Below the pieces are notes generated by a model. That model saw only the letters and a list, made by a program, of their open reading frames with translations. It was not told where the DNA came from and did not search any database. Below are positions 10,118-21,054 of a stretch of DNA of 64,000 bases, piece after piece. Position 1 is the first letter of the stretch; each line of letters opens with the position of its first letter. The position numbers were made by a program, and so were the translations under genes. The DNA lies in the NCBI GenBank assembly GCA_035610835.1, contig CM069449.1, positions 9,939,855-10,003,854 on the forward strand, read 5' to 3'. The DNA is from Ophiura sarsii (lineage: Eukaryota > Echinodermata > Ophiuroidea > Amphilepidida > Ophiuridae).

Positions 10118-10708
10118 CCACGCGGCCGGCCACGCGGCTATTAGTTTTACCATATAACAGATTTTCAGAAAGTTTCCCCAATTTTCAAAGTATATCTCAA
10201 GATTTAACGAACCAAGGCATATTTGTACTTATTTTAGTGGCGTAGCTAAGTGGGGGCATGGAAATGCCCCCTAACTTCCATGCCCCCTAACCGAAAAAAC
10301 CCCGTTGTGCCCCCATCTCCAGCCCTATTTATTCCCCGCCCCAGTCTCTGGATGCAGTGCGTATGGCATTATGACAATTTATACAAGGACCATTTTTCGC
10401 GGGCGTTTGGTGTACAACATGCCCTTACCAACCCCCCCCCCCCCCTCTCAAGTTTTCTAAGCTGACTGAAAAAATATTTGGGCACCCTTTTACGAACATT
10501 TCTGATCCTTGCCCCCCTCCCCCCCCCCCCCCCCCCCCCACCCCACCCCCACCTTAAAAAATCATATATAGCTACGCCACTGACTTATGTCAATGCATTT
10601 ATCATGGTGATTTCAAATACTGTAATGAAATTCAATAATTTTTATATTTTTGAAACATTTTGTGAAGTTTTGGAATATCGTCTACAGACGCCTGCCGCGT
10701 GGAAAGTG
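10118..10708 (+). mobile_element. TTAA-flanked MITE (CCACGCGGC family), copy 1, interrupted
   Basis: Starts CCACGCGGC after TTAA (10114-10117) and ends GCCGCGTGGAAAGTG before TTAA (10709-10712). TTAA duplication is the piggyBac hallmark. The interior is shared with copies at 38179, 46526, 59380 and 60227. A hAT-type element (10235-10582) sits inside; without it the copy is about 240 bp like the others. Confidence 0.8.
10235..10582. mobile_element. hAT-type element, CAGTGGCGTAGC ends
   Basis: Left end TAGTGGCGTAGCTA and right end TAGCTACGCCACTG are inverted repeats. The 8-bp flanks ACTTATTT (10227-10234) and ACTTATGT (10583-10590) are a target duplication with one change. The interior is C-rich, with long poly-C runs around 10434 and 10513. 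No transposase. Nested in the TTAA MITE. Confidence 0.85.
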
Positions 10709-10712
10709 TTAA

Positions 10713-11658
10713 ACTGCCACACACGTCACATCCCTTATCTATGCCATCCATGACCCTCATCTATATTGACCCTTGTCACCGGATGCACCATAATTTGTAA
10801 AATAATTTTCTCACTAAATGTCATAAAGGTTCGAACACAAAGTAATATTTTCTGAATGACGCACTTGTTTTGAGACAAACTGTAAGTTTTCGATCACTGT
10901 TTGATCCTCGTCATCACTTTCAAAGTTGATTGAGCCCCCCCCCCCCCCCCCCCCCCGGATCATTATACGATATTGCTTATATGAAGCCGTAGATTAACAT
11001 GATTAAAAAGAGTGTATCGTCCATCTTCCGCGTTCATATCTTGGTATCCATGTAATGTAATGTATATTACGCCTACACAGCTTTAACGGTAAACAGTGTG
11101 TATGCAACATTGCTATATGAAGATGCGTGCTATCTACCGAAGATAGCAACGGGAAAGATCTAGACATAACTGGCATAGGACAAAAAAATGGTTTGTTTAT
11201 ATATATAATCATGATAATAGCCAAAAACACGACCGGCATAGATATGTTTAGGGTTTCGTTCGTGTTTCTCTTTCCTAATTCCCCACTATACCTTGTGTCG
11301 ATCTGTCTTTATTTTTTTTACTAACAGTGAAAAATGCAGTTGGTTATTTCCAATGTTATCTGTACCGTGCAAAACAAGCCTTTGGTCTTTCTATTGCTAG
11401 TCTAGTGTAACGGGAGCAGTGGAGGGAGGGAGGGGAGGGAGGTGCGGGGAGATAGGGTAGGGGAACGGGTGAAAGATATAGAGAGGGGTGAGAGAGAATC
11501 GGAGGGGTGGGGGAGAGAGGGGAGGGAACCATCAGTATAGAAAAGTTCCCTCGTACCACTGAGAAGAAAACCAAAATAAATTGTGCTAAATCAGAAAATC
11601 TACAATTTTCCAATGGAATTGCACCAACATTATTTGAAAACTTAAAGTTAATAATATG
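10713..11658. other. non-coding, with poly-C and purine-rich runs
   Basis: Holds a C homopolymer of about 20 at 10936-10956, a single satellite-like fragment GCTATCTACCGAAGATAGC at about 11129-11147, and a G/A-rich, strand-biased block at 11412-11527 (GGAGGGAGGGAGGGGAGGG and similar). No gene. Confidence 0.5.
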
Positions 11659-11660
11659 TA

Positions 11661-11870
11661 CATGGTGAATCAAAAAAACATTGTGCACGATTTGAAATGG
11701 CCATTTGACCAAAGATTGGAATGGCGAAAAACGCGGACAGGTTACAAAACGTGTCGCAGTTTGCTTATTTTTCAGTCGATTACTTTCATTTTTGGGAGGA
11801 TAAACTAGATTAACAACGCCTTGTCAAATGGTCGTTTCAAATCGTGCACAATGTTTTTTGATTCACCCTG
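11661..11870. mobile_element. mariner-type MITE, CAGGGTGAATCAAA ends (210 bp)
   Basis: Left CATGGTGAATCAAAAAAACA and right, reversed, CAGGGTGAATCAAAAAACAT; the arms then pair through TTGTGCACGATTTGAAA and the following bases. TA flanks at 11659-11660 and 11871-11872. The same terminal motif bounds the 16255-17337 element. Confidence 0.85.
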
Positions 11871-11872
11871 TA

Positions 11873-12540
11873 TAGTTTGCCTTATAACCGATTCTTAGTT
11901 ACACACATATCGTCGAAATAAGGTCGACATTTTACGATAGCCTGGATTATTATTTTCTCTCGTAACTTTCGTTCCAAATCATTGAAAATTGTCGTCGATT
12001 TCGTGACCTTTCGGTAACAACTAGGACTCTACCGCGTCCTTAATTTCAGGACATATGCGTATCACCTGTTCATAATTCCTTTTCATCGAGTATAATCATG
12101 TGATATTTAACTTTTTATTGATGTCCATGAAATATCTACGCAAATGCACGATATGAAAGGTAACATACGTCTGTATATCCATGATTCTTTTGTTAATAAC
12201 AATGTTACGTATTTTATTAATTAATTCGATATCTATCTGCTACATCGTGAAGATGTCGATTATGTTTTATACACGAAGTCCTTAACCTATTCAGCATTAC
12301 GCACACCCATCAATCAACACAGACCTCACTCCTTACTTAGGCTAAAATATGTAGGTTATCACTAAGCATTATTAAATATTTCATATAAGGAGTAGCATGC
12401 ATCATTTAATTCTTCCAAGTGTTTTCACCTGTTTCTTAAATCGACCGGGGCTACGACGAAAAATAAGGTGGATATGATAAGTGATAGGCTGTACAAAAAA
12501 TGCATGACTTGAAATATTATTTTAAAACAAATGTTTTAGG
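11873..12540. other. AT-rich stretch, nothing identified
   Basis: No supported feature. It ends in a G-rich run (12552-12611) that abuts the satellite. Confidence 0.5.
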
Positions 12541-12610
12541 ACCGTGACTTGACGATGGGTGGGGATGGGGAGGAGGAGAAGGGGTGGGGTGGGGTGGGGG
12601 GGGGGGGGGG

Positions 12611-14262
12611 GTATCAGTAGATAGCAGATTGCATAAGTATATACAACAATGTTGCTATCTTCAGTAGATAGCCGATTGGACAAGTGTATACAACAATGTT
12701 ACTATCTTCAGTAGATAGCAGATTGGATAACTGTATATAACAATGTTGCTATCTTCAGTAGATAGCAGATTGGATAACTGTATACAACAATGTTACTATC
12801 TTCAGTAGATAGCAGATTGGATAAGTATATACAACAATGTTGCTATCTTCAGTAGATAGCGATTGGATAAGTGTATAGGCTGCAACAATGTTACTATCTT
12901 CAGTAAATAGCAGATTGGAAAGTGTATACAACAATGTCACTATCTTCATTAGATAACAGATTGGATAAGTGTATACAACAATTCTATAGTATATAGCAGA
13001 TTGGATAAGTAATATACAACAATGTTAACTGTATTCAATAATATTACTATCTTCAGTAGATAGCAGATTGGATAAGTGTATAAAACAATGTTGCTATCTT
13101 CAGTAGACAGCAAATTGGATAAGTATAATACACAACAATGTTGTTATCTTCAGTAGATAGCAGATTGGATAAATAAGTGTATACAACAATGTTGACGTCT
13201 TCAGTAGATAGCGATTGGATAAGTGTATATGGCTACAACAATGTTACTATCTTCAGTAAATAGCAGATTGGATAACTGTATATAACAATGTCACTATCTT
13301 CAGTAGATAGCAGATTGAATAAGTGTATACAACATAGTTACTATCTTCAGTAGATAGCAGATTTGATAACTGTATACAACAATGTTACTATCTTCAGTAT
13401 ATAGCATATTGGAAAAGTGTATACAACAATGTTACTATCTTCAGTAGATAGCAGATTGGATAACTGTATATAACAATGTTGCTATCTTCAGTAGATAGCA
13501 GATTGGATAACTGTATACAACAATGTTACTATCTTCAGTAGATAGCAGATTGGATAAGTATATACAACAATGTTGCTATCTTCAGTAGATAGCGATTGGA
13601 TAAGTGTATAGGCTGCAACAATGTTACTATCTTCAGTAAATAGCAGATTGGAAAGTGTATACAACAATGTCACTATCTTCAGTAGATAGCAGATTGGATA
13701 AGTGTATACAACAATGTTACTATCTTCAGTATATAGCATATTGGAAAAGTGTATACAACAATGTTACTATCTTCAGTAGATAGCAGATTGGATAAGTGTA
13801 TACAACAATGTTACTATCTTCAGCAGATAGCAGATTGGATAAGTGTGTACAAAAATGTTGCTATCTTTAGTAGATAGCAGATTGGATAAGTATATACAAC
13901 AATGTTGCTATCTTCAGTAGATAGCAGATTGGATAAGTGTATTACAACAATGTAACTAGCTTCGGTAGATAGCAAATTGGTTAACTGTATACAACAATGT
14001 CACTATCTACAGTAGATAGCAGATTGGATAAGTTTATACAACAATGTTGCTATCTTTAGTAGATAGCAGATTGGATAAGTATATACAGCAATGTTCCTGG
14101 AATCTTCAGTAGATAGCAGATTGGATAAGTGTCATAAAACAGGGTTGCTATCTTCACTAGATAGCAGATTGGATGAGTATATACAACAATGTTGATATCT
14201 TTAGTAGATATCAGATTGGATAAGTGTATACAACAATGTTGCTATCTTCAGTAAATAGCAGA
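12611..14262 (+). repeat. 47-bp satellite array A
   Basis: About 35 head-to-tail monomers. A typical unit reads ACAACAATGTTACTATCTTC then AGTAGATAGCAGATTGG then ATAAGTGTAT. The centre CTATCTTCAGTAGATAG is a short palindrome. Variants include loss of a C (AGATAGCGATTGG), an inserted GGCTGC, and GTAAATAG. A block of about 250 bases near 12690-12946 recurs nearly unchanged 733 bases later (about 13423-13679), showing higher-order duplication. Open frames here are only translated repeats. Confidence 0.95.
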
Positions 14263-14318
14263 TTCTTTTGAAAAACCCTGTTCTTCAGTAAATAGCAGAT
14301 TTTTTGAAAAACCCTGTC
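14246..14318. repeat. 37-bp tandem duplication at the satellite/LINE junction
   Basis: Units 14246-14282 and 14283-14318 each contain the satellite end CTTCAGTAAATAGCAGATT and the LINE start TTTTGAAAAACCCTGT. The duplication spans the junction, so it happened after the LINE inserted. Confidence 0.85.
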
Positions 14319-14901
14319 CACAACTTTCTTTTGGTGGTGAGGTCCTGCAAGTTGTCGATCACACGAAATTACTTGGTCTTGAAATCCAAAACAATCTGGG
14401 ATGGAATATCCAAGTCAAAAACATGATATCTCGTGCAAGTAGACGATTATTTATGTTGTATGCTCTTCGCAAACATGCTGCCCCAGTTGAGGACATGCTG
14501 ACCATTTTTCAAACCTATATCCGACCAATTTTGGAATATGCTTGTGCTGTCTCCGTATGTCTGGCATCATGCGCTTACTAAAAATCAAAGCTACCAGATT
14601 GAAAGGATTCAAAAAACGCACTTGCAAAATCATCCTTGGTAACAACTATCAAGACTACAAGTCTGCGCTTCGTGAACTCAACATCTCCAGTCTTGCCGAT
14701 CGCAGGGAAGAATTAGTTTTGAAGTTTGGTCCGCAGGTCCTCAACTCTGAAAGACATTGCTACCTGCTCCCAGAGAAGAGATCCATTAACCACAACCTCC
14801 GTCGCAGCAACATATTTCCCCAACCCTTGTGCAATACCAATAAATACCAGAAATCTACCATCCCTTACATCATAAAAATGCTCAAATGGCGTTTTGGATG
14901 A
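14292..14901 (+). pseudogene. LINE reverse transcriptase, C-terminal fragment, frameshifted
   Basis: The region encodes the thumb and C-terminal part of a CR1/Jockey-group reverse transcriptase: TKLLGLEIQNNLGW, then YIRPILEYA, then (two frames later) TCKIILGNNY and NISSLADRREELVLKFG, ending at a TGA at 14899. The frame shifts near 14550 and again in the six-A run at 14611-14616, so it is not translatable. The catalytic YxDD part is upstream of the truncation and absent. It belongs to a different LINE family from the fragment at 1.5 kb as far as the motifs allow. Confidence 0.85.
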
Positions 14902-15059
14902 TTAATGTATTTTGCTGATGCCCAATGTCCAGTAACTCGAAAAACCAAGTTTTTCGCCGAAAAACTTTGTTTATCGATTGAAAATCCAAGTTTTTCAAGT
15001 GAAAATCCAAGTTTTTCTCGAAAAACTTGGATTATCAATTGAAAAAACCAAGTTTTTCG

Positions 15060-16146
15060 ATGCCTAATGTCCAATAATTCGAAAAACTTGGTTTATCAAT
15101 TGAAAATCCAAGTTCTCGACGCCTAATGTCCAATAATTCGAAAAATTTGTTTTATCAATTGAAAATCCAAGTTTTTCGACGCCTAATGTCCAATAATTCG
15201 AAAACTTGGTTTATCAATTGAAAATCCAAGTTTTTCGACGCCGAATGTCCAATAATTCGAAAAACTTGGTTATCAATTGAAAATCCAAGTTTTTTGACGC
15301 CTAATGTCCAATAATTCGAAAAACTTGGTTTTTCAACGCGGAATGTAAAATAATTCGAAAAACTTGTATTGGTTTATCAATTGAAAAACCAAGTTTTTCG
15401 ACGCCTAATGTCCAATAATTCGAAAAACTTGGTTTATCAATTGAAAATCCAAGTTTTTCGACGCCTAATGTCCAATAATTCGAAAAACTTGTTTATCAAT
15501 TGAAAATCCAAATTTCTCGACGCCTAATGTCCAATAATTCGAAAAACTTGGTTTATCAATTGAAAATCCAAGTTTCTCGACGCCTAATGTCCAATAATTC
15601 GAAAAACTTGGTTTATCAATTGAAAATCCAAGTTTTTCGACGCCTAATGTCCAATAATTCGAAAAACTTGGTTTATCAATTGAAAATCCAAGTTTCTCGA
15701 CGCCTAATGTCCAATAATTCGAAAAACTTGGTTTATCAATTGAAAATCCAAGTTTCTCGACGCCTAATGTCCAATAATTCGAAAAAACTTGGTTTATCAA
15801 TTGAAAATCCAAGTTTTTCGACGCCTAATGTCCAATAATTCGAAAACTTGGTTTATCAATTGAAAATCCAAGTTTTTCGACGCCTAATGTCCAATAATTC
15901 GAAAAACTTGGTATCAATTGAAAATCCAAGTTTTTTGACGCCTAATGTCCAATAATTCGAAAAACTTGGTTTATCATTTTGAAAAACCAAGTTTTTCGAT
16001 CGAAAAACTTGGTTTTTCAACGCGGAATGTAAAATAATTCGAAAAACTTGGTTTATCAATTGAAAAACTAAGTTTTTCGACGCCTAATGTCCAATAATTC
16101 GATAAACTTGGTTTATCGTTTTGAAAATCCAAGTTTGTCGACGCCT
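15060..16146 (+). repeat. 60-bp palindromic satellite array
   Basis: About 18 monomers. Each reads CGACGCCTAATGTCCAATAA, then TTCGAAAAACTTGGTTTATC, then AATTGAAAATCCAAGTTTTT. The stretch CGAAAAACTTGG...CCAAGTTTTTCG inside every unit is a hairpin, so both strands of the array look alike. Divergence is low in the middle and higher at the ends. Both-strand open frames over 15465-15838 are translated repeats, not genes. Confidence 0.95.
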
Positions 16147-16148
16147 AA

Positions 16149-17570
16149 GGCCTAAAAAAAAGAGGTTTGATTGGCGTAACCCGACCGACCCTAAATACAT
16201 CGCCGACCCTGAATATTTTTTATTATTTTGAGGGGAAGAAAAAAAATATATATACAGGGTGAGTCAAAAAAAAGTTACCCTAATTGAAAAAATCTAAAAA
16301 AATATTTTTGACCACAAAATCAAGGCAACCAAAACTTTAAATGATTGCGCCATTTCTTTGCTATCATCTGGAAAAAAAATCACGCTATTTGATGATACCG
16401 TTAAGTAAATATGACTATCCGTACAGGAGCTGTTTTTTCACCAAAAACACGGTTTTTAATTTCAAGCTAACGAGCTTAATAATGTTTACTAGGATTATGA
16501 TGTAAAGCATTACACATCTTGTTTATTAAAGAATTAAGTAGACAATAGACTTGTTCAAAATTGTCTCCTAATAGATTAAAACATGAAATATGGATAATTG
16601 CAAGGATTAAATAGTCCGCAAGGGATATTCATAAACATGATAAAACTAGATGAGGATATTGAATAAAAATTGTCACCAGTAACTATCTGATAATGTGAGG
16701 ATATTGAATAAAAATCTGATAATGTGAATAATAAACGATATAGTATTTTGATCAAAATCAATAAACATAATATTGCACTTATTTTCGTAAATATGTCCAA
16801 TTAAGTAACCATTATCCTTGAACCAATCAAAAATTGTCAATGTCCACCTAGTAAGTAATAGTCTATCCCTCTCTTTCTCTCTCTACATGTAAAATTTATT
16901 CCTGTTAATGAATAGAAACCCACTTGATAATCCAGCATCTTGTTTGGTCTTTCTCCTGATCTTTGAGAGTGTGCTTAGGATGGTTGCACTGAGGGACAAT
17001 AGACAGCTTTAAGGCCTATTTATGACACAATTACCACACTTTAATCATTTCATAACAAAGGAATTGATCCTTTCGCTGTCGGTATTGTAATTTTGTATTG
17101 GTCGTATCTTATGAAATACAATGGTCAAGATCTGGAAGCGTGTTCGGACGTTAAATTGGTCACTTTCATTCAAAACAGCGTAAAATAAGTTTCCCTCAAC
17201 CAATCTAAACCAGATAAATTTCATATCAAAGCTAATTAATTTGTCTTTATACCGTATTAAATTGTTTTGAAAACAAATGAATACTTTGTTCTAAAAAAAT
17301 CGCTGAAGTTGAGTAAACTTTTTTTTGACTCACCCTGTATATATATATTTATAAAAATTGAACAAAGTATTAAAGTTTTTGACTGTTTGCTTTCAATTTC
17401 GGCTATTTTAAGTCCCCATCGAAATGATATATTGTTGAACACAACGATACATTTTTGCCCGGCAATTAAATTCGCTAGAGCTATGATTTGTGTGTACTGC
17501 TGTCTTTCAAGTGTTCAAAAGTAGGTGATTGAAAAAAAACCCGCCAATCAAACCTTTTTTTTTTTAGGCC
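16149..17570. mobile_element. GGCC-ended element, TAA target, carrying a nested element
   Basis: Ends are GGCCTAAAAAAAAGAGGTTT and, reversed, GGCCTAAAAAAAAAAAGGTT, followed by GATTGGCG on both. The 60-bp monomer is cut at GCC-TAA-TGTCC and TAA appears on both sides, a 3-bp duplication typical of PIF/Harbinger. Without the nested element (16255-17337) it is about 340 bp. Confidence 0.7.
16255..17337. mobile_element. mariner-type element, CAGGGTGAGTCAAA ends (1083 bp)
   Basis: Left CAGGGTGAGTCAAAAAAAAG and right CTTTTTTTTGACTCACCCTG are inverted, with TA on both sides (16253-16254, 17338-17339). The interior has no transposase frame. It is the innermost layer of the nest and so the youngest insertion there. 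Confidence 0.8.
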
Positions 17571-17891
17571 TAATGTCCAATAATTCGAAAAACTTGGTTT
17601 TTCAATTGATAAACCAAGTTTTTCGAGAAAAACTTGGTTTTTCACTTGAAAAACTTTGATTTTCAATCGATAAACCAAGTTTTTCGGCGAAGAACTTGTT
17701 TTTTTCGAGTTACTGGACATTGGGCCCTGCCATAGATGTCTGTATTTCGTTGCAATATTTTTATGCCTGTATTTTCGATATATTTATATTTTTATTGTAT
17801 TATGCTGTTGTGCATTGTAAAAGCCGGCTTTTCAGCTTATGCTGCCTGCTGGCTATTTTTTTATACTGTGAATAAATAAATAAATAAATAA

Positions 17892-18636
17892 GATTGGATA
17901 AGTGTATACAACAAAGTCACTATCTTCAGTAGATAGCAAATTGGATAACTGTATACAAAACAAAAATGTTGTTATCTTCAGTAGATAGCAGATTGGATAA
18001 ATAAGTGTATACAACAATGTTGACGTCTTCAGTAGATAGCGATTGGATAAGTGTATAGGCTACAACAATGTTACTATCTTCAGTAAATAGCAGATTGGAT
18101 AACTGTATATAACAATGTCACTATCTTCAGTAGATAGCAGATTGCATAAGATATACAACAATGTTGCTATCTTCAGTAGATAGCCGATTGGACAAGTGTA
18201 TACAACAATGTAACTATCTTCAGTAGATAGCAGATTGGATAACTGTATACAAAAACAAAAATGTTGCTATCTTCAGTAGATAGCAGATTGCATAAGTATA
18301 TGCAACAATGTTGCTATCTTCAGTAGATAGCAGATTGGACAAGTGTTTACAACAATGTAACTATCTTCTGTAGATAGCAGATTGGACAAGTGTATACAAC
18401 AATGTAACTATCTTCAGTAGATAGCAAATTGGATGACTGTATACAACAATGTTGCTATCTTCAGTAAATAGCAGATTGGTTAAGTGTATACAACAATGTT
18501 AACTGTATTCAATAATATTACTATCTTCAGTGAATAGCAGATTGGTTAAGTGTATACAACAATGTTGCTATCTTCAGTAAATAGCAGATTGGTTAAGTAA
18601 TATACAACAATGTTGCTACCTTCAGTAAATAGTGAA
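17892..18636 (+). repeat. 47-bp satellite array B
   Basis: About 16 monomers continuing array A in the same orientation after the LINE. A variant string with AATGTTGACGTCTTCAG followed by the shortened core is shared with array A at 13185-13290, so A and B descend from one array or share a higher-order unit. Confidence 0.95.
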
Positions 18637-19230
18637 GTGTAACATATTGGGCTATGGGTTGGGTCTCGAGGCAACATAATTTAGCAACACTGTTGACGAA
18701 CACGCGATCATTTCTTTTCGTCGTAGATTGTATCATGCTCGTATTTTACTCAGTACCGAGTATCTTATTCATTCGTAACTTGATATCGAACGCATTCCAC
18801 GTGAATGCGGAAGATTTATTAAATTTTTGATACAATATCCTGTCAGAAATAAGTGTGATTTAGATTATTTAAACGGTTTTTACGTGTATGATTTTCCGGT
18901 GGGGTATTTAATTACGTCGCAACTGCAATTCGTAATATTATCTTGCGATGATTGCGTGTTTTTACAAGTTTTCGGGTAATATAACCTTGATTTTGTCATA
19001 ATCAGATACTTTTCAAACCGATTTTTTTATTATTTTGCGAATGATGTGAATCATCCCCGTATTCAATACGAATTTGCTCGTCTTTAGAGCCCTTCCCCTT
19101 TATAGCTTTATTTGTACGTTTATAGGCCGCGAAAAAACCTGTTCTGTTTATTCGAATTTGATATCTTTCTATGAAGATATCGACTTTTTAAAAACATTTA
19201 GACAAAATTTTGAAATATTTTGAAATGTTT
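18637..19230. other. unassigned stretch
   Basis: No gene or repeat recognised. Confidence 0.4.
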
Positions 19231-19344
19231 TAATATTCCCCCCCCCCCCCCCCAACAATATGTTGCAAGAAATGTCCCTAAAATACCCGACATTTTTGTA
19301 AAGTATAACCCCCCCCCCCCCACACAAATAAAAAAAACCTAACC
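19231..19344. repeat. paired poly-C runs next to an assembly gap
   Basis: C homopolymers at about 19239-19253 and 19309-19320. Such runs commonly break assemblies. Confidence 0.8.
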
Positions 19345-19444
19345 NNNNNNNNNNNNNNNNNNNNNNNNNNNNNNNNNNNNNNNNNNNNNNNNNNNNNNNN
19401 NNNNNNNNNNNNNNNNNNNNNNNNNNNNNNNNNNNNNNNNNNNN
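19345..19444. other. assembly gap (100 N)
   Basis: Exactly 100 N, the conventional size for a gap of unknown length. Sequence continuity and spacing across it are unknown; frames that cross it are meaningless. Confidence 0.99.
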
Positions 19445-19611
19445 CTTCATTAATATAAAGCATGTATCTGGTTTGTGAACAATCACTAGGCCTAAGTGAG
19501 TGACGTCTTGAATTAATCATGTTAATAAAATGGGTATATAAATCCTTACGAAATCTTCTTTCCATGGTGTTAATTTTAAAGAAGCCGATGCACACGTAGT
19601 CCCTAACCGTG

Positions 19612-19866
19612 TGTCAATGGTTCTGAAGTGCAAGTCATTATAAACATGATAAAGAACTCTCACAGTTTTTCATGGAACCCTTTTTCGTAATTTAGGGTTC
19701 TATAAGTATAGGAACCATTGACTCTGGAAGAACCTTTCATTCTGGGTTTGGAACCATTTGTATCCTTCTTAGAACCATTAAATGTTCCTTGAGTGCAGAA
19801 GGTTCTACATCGAACCCCGAGCTTACTAAAAGAACCCTTTCCGAACCATTTTTGCAGAGAGTGTAG
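19612..19866. repeat. GAACC/GGTTC-rich repeat element
   Basis: Contains about ten scattered AGAACC, GGAACC or GGTTCT words in both orientations, for example AGAACCCTTTCCGAACC near 19831, ending TTGCAGAGAGTGTAGCAC. Widespread short DNA elements in aquatic animals have this texture; the family is not assigned. Confidence 0.5.
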
Positions 19867-19996
19867 CACCCATTCGGTGAATTTATTTTTTTTCGATCTA
19901 ATTTCAAGGCGTCAGTTGGGGGAATCCAACCCAAATTCGTAAAAAATAGCACATTTTCGTGAATATTTTTCAGGAACAGGTAACCCAGTCAAACGG

Positions 19997-20095
19997 TGTC
20001 AAGTCATTCGGGGGGGGGGGGGGGGGGGGGGGATGAAGCACCCCCCCCCCCCCCCCCACACCTACCAGGGATGTTGCACACGGACACGCCACTGT
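19997..20095. repeat. poly-G/poly-C inverted pair with hAT-like end
   Basis: A G-run (20010-20031) faces a C-run (20041-20057). GGACACGCCACTG at about 20081-20093 looks like the right end of a CAGTGGCG hAT element. No matching left end is clear. Confidence 0.4.
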
Positions 20096-20750
20096 ACTGC
20101 GTATGAAATTCCTAGTGAGATAATTGATGGATCCATCCCCAATGTTGGATCCATCCATCCAATATCCACAGCAATCAGAAAATAAATTTAGTTGTTTTAC
20201 TTTTAAAAGTATGGCATTTTTTAATGTTTTTTAAATGTAACCATTTGCTAATTTTTAGTACTAATAAATAGTCGTATTGTTATATTAGGGCCCGTGTCAG
20301 GGTTTATAAAAGTAATCCCTGTAGTAATCCTTATTTATTGTTTCCTTTCCTCTATCTGTTTCTAAATGCGACTGTTATAATCATGTTATAACTGTCTCTT
20401 AAAATCACATTCTATGATTGGTCGATTCTTTGTCGATTAATTCACAAAACTTCTCTGATTGGTTGATGCGGTCAACCATTTTATTAGCGGCATCTCTCCA
20501 GTGTTTCTTGCCAAGTAAAATAGTAAAGGTTTGCGATAAACAAGATAAGCATAAAATATTAACAAACAGGATATTTAATTTATAAAAAGTTACCAACAAA
20601 TATCTAGACATATATTACTGAGTGGTAAAAGTATAGACTTAGCATAAAATGAAATATTTGAAGGAAAATGTGATATTTTTAGGGAATGCAAACTCTGTGT
20701 CTAGAAACAATGTAAACATTGCAGGCAGGTGCGACATGTGGACTGTGTGT
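20096..20750. other. AT-rich stretch upstream of the candidate gene
   Basis: No feature recognised. Base composition becomes richer in GC and CpG after about 20700. Confidence 0.4.
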
Positions 20751-21054
20751 GTATTTCATTCATTCACGGAGTTGTAGTATTCTGTATAGCGAACGTGTAG
20801 AGCTGTCAAAAACCACCTTACGAGAAACGTTGATACTACGGAAGGAAACCACGGAAAATCCCAGTGATCTAAAGACTTCAGATGTACACAATTGTTGATT
20901 TACTTCGCCGGAACTATTAAGCTAAATGATATGCAATGATATGGTCAATAAAGAGAGATTTTCGCCGTGGACGTATACGTCCAAATTTTCATCCTCGTTG
21001 GTGTCAGGACGGAGCCGTTGTGGTGCCCAGCAGCGGGTACTTCGTGAGGTGACA
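20750..21054 (+). promoter_or_regulatory. putative 5' UTR / promoter-proximal region
   Basis: Relative to its surroundings this stretch is GC-richer and CpG-containing, for example CGCCGTGGACGTATACG and GACGGAGCCG. It leads directly into the candidate start codon at 21055. An in-frame upstream region is open from 20926 but lacks signal-peptide character. No TATA box is evident. Transcription start not determinable. Confidence 0.35.

Larger units (their letters stand above)
14917..17726. mobile_element. foldback element built from a 60-bp satellite
   Basis: The outer ends are inverted repeats about 170 bases long: left starts GCCCAATGTCCAGTAACTCG, right ends with its complement at about 17726. 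Inside the left end is an array of 60-bp monomers (15060-16146); the right arm holds only an end monomer. Long terminal repeats with tandem subrepeats recall foldback elements such as sea urchin TU and Drosophila FB. It sits in the LINE 3' region. A clear target duplication is not visible. Confidence 0.6.
14266..17891 (+). mobile_element. 5'-truncated LINE with nested insertions
   Basis: The LINE starts mid-reverse transcriptase at about 14266. Coding ends at 14901, and the 3' tail resumes at about 17720 with GCCGGCTTTTCAGC and a terminal AATA-type repeat (17870-17891). The satellite breaks at AGATT on the left and resumes with AGATT (17892-17896), a likely 5-bp target duplication. Between coding and tail lies about 2.8 kb of later insertions. 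The LINE interrupted one satellite array, giving arrays A and B. Confidence 0.75.

Noticed and set aside
12755..15838. Open frames of 60-115 codons over the satellites, on both strands
   Set aside because: They are translations of tandem repeats whose unit length is compatible with an open frame; the same peptide recurs 733 bases apart.
12611..18636. CRISPR-like repetition
   Set aside because: Units are directly adjacent with no unique spacers, and the genome is eukaryotic.
19169..19595. Minus-strand frames spanning the N gap
   Set aside because: The central 34 residues are unknown; the frames are artefacts of the gap.
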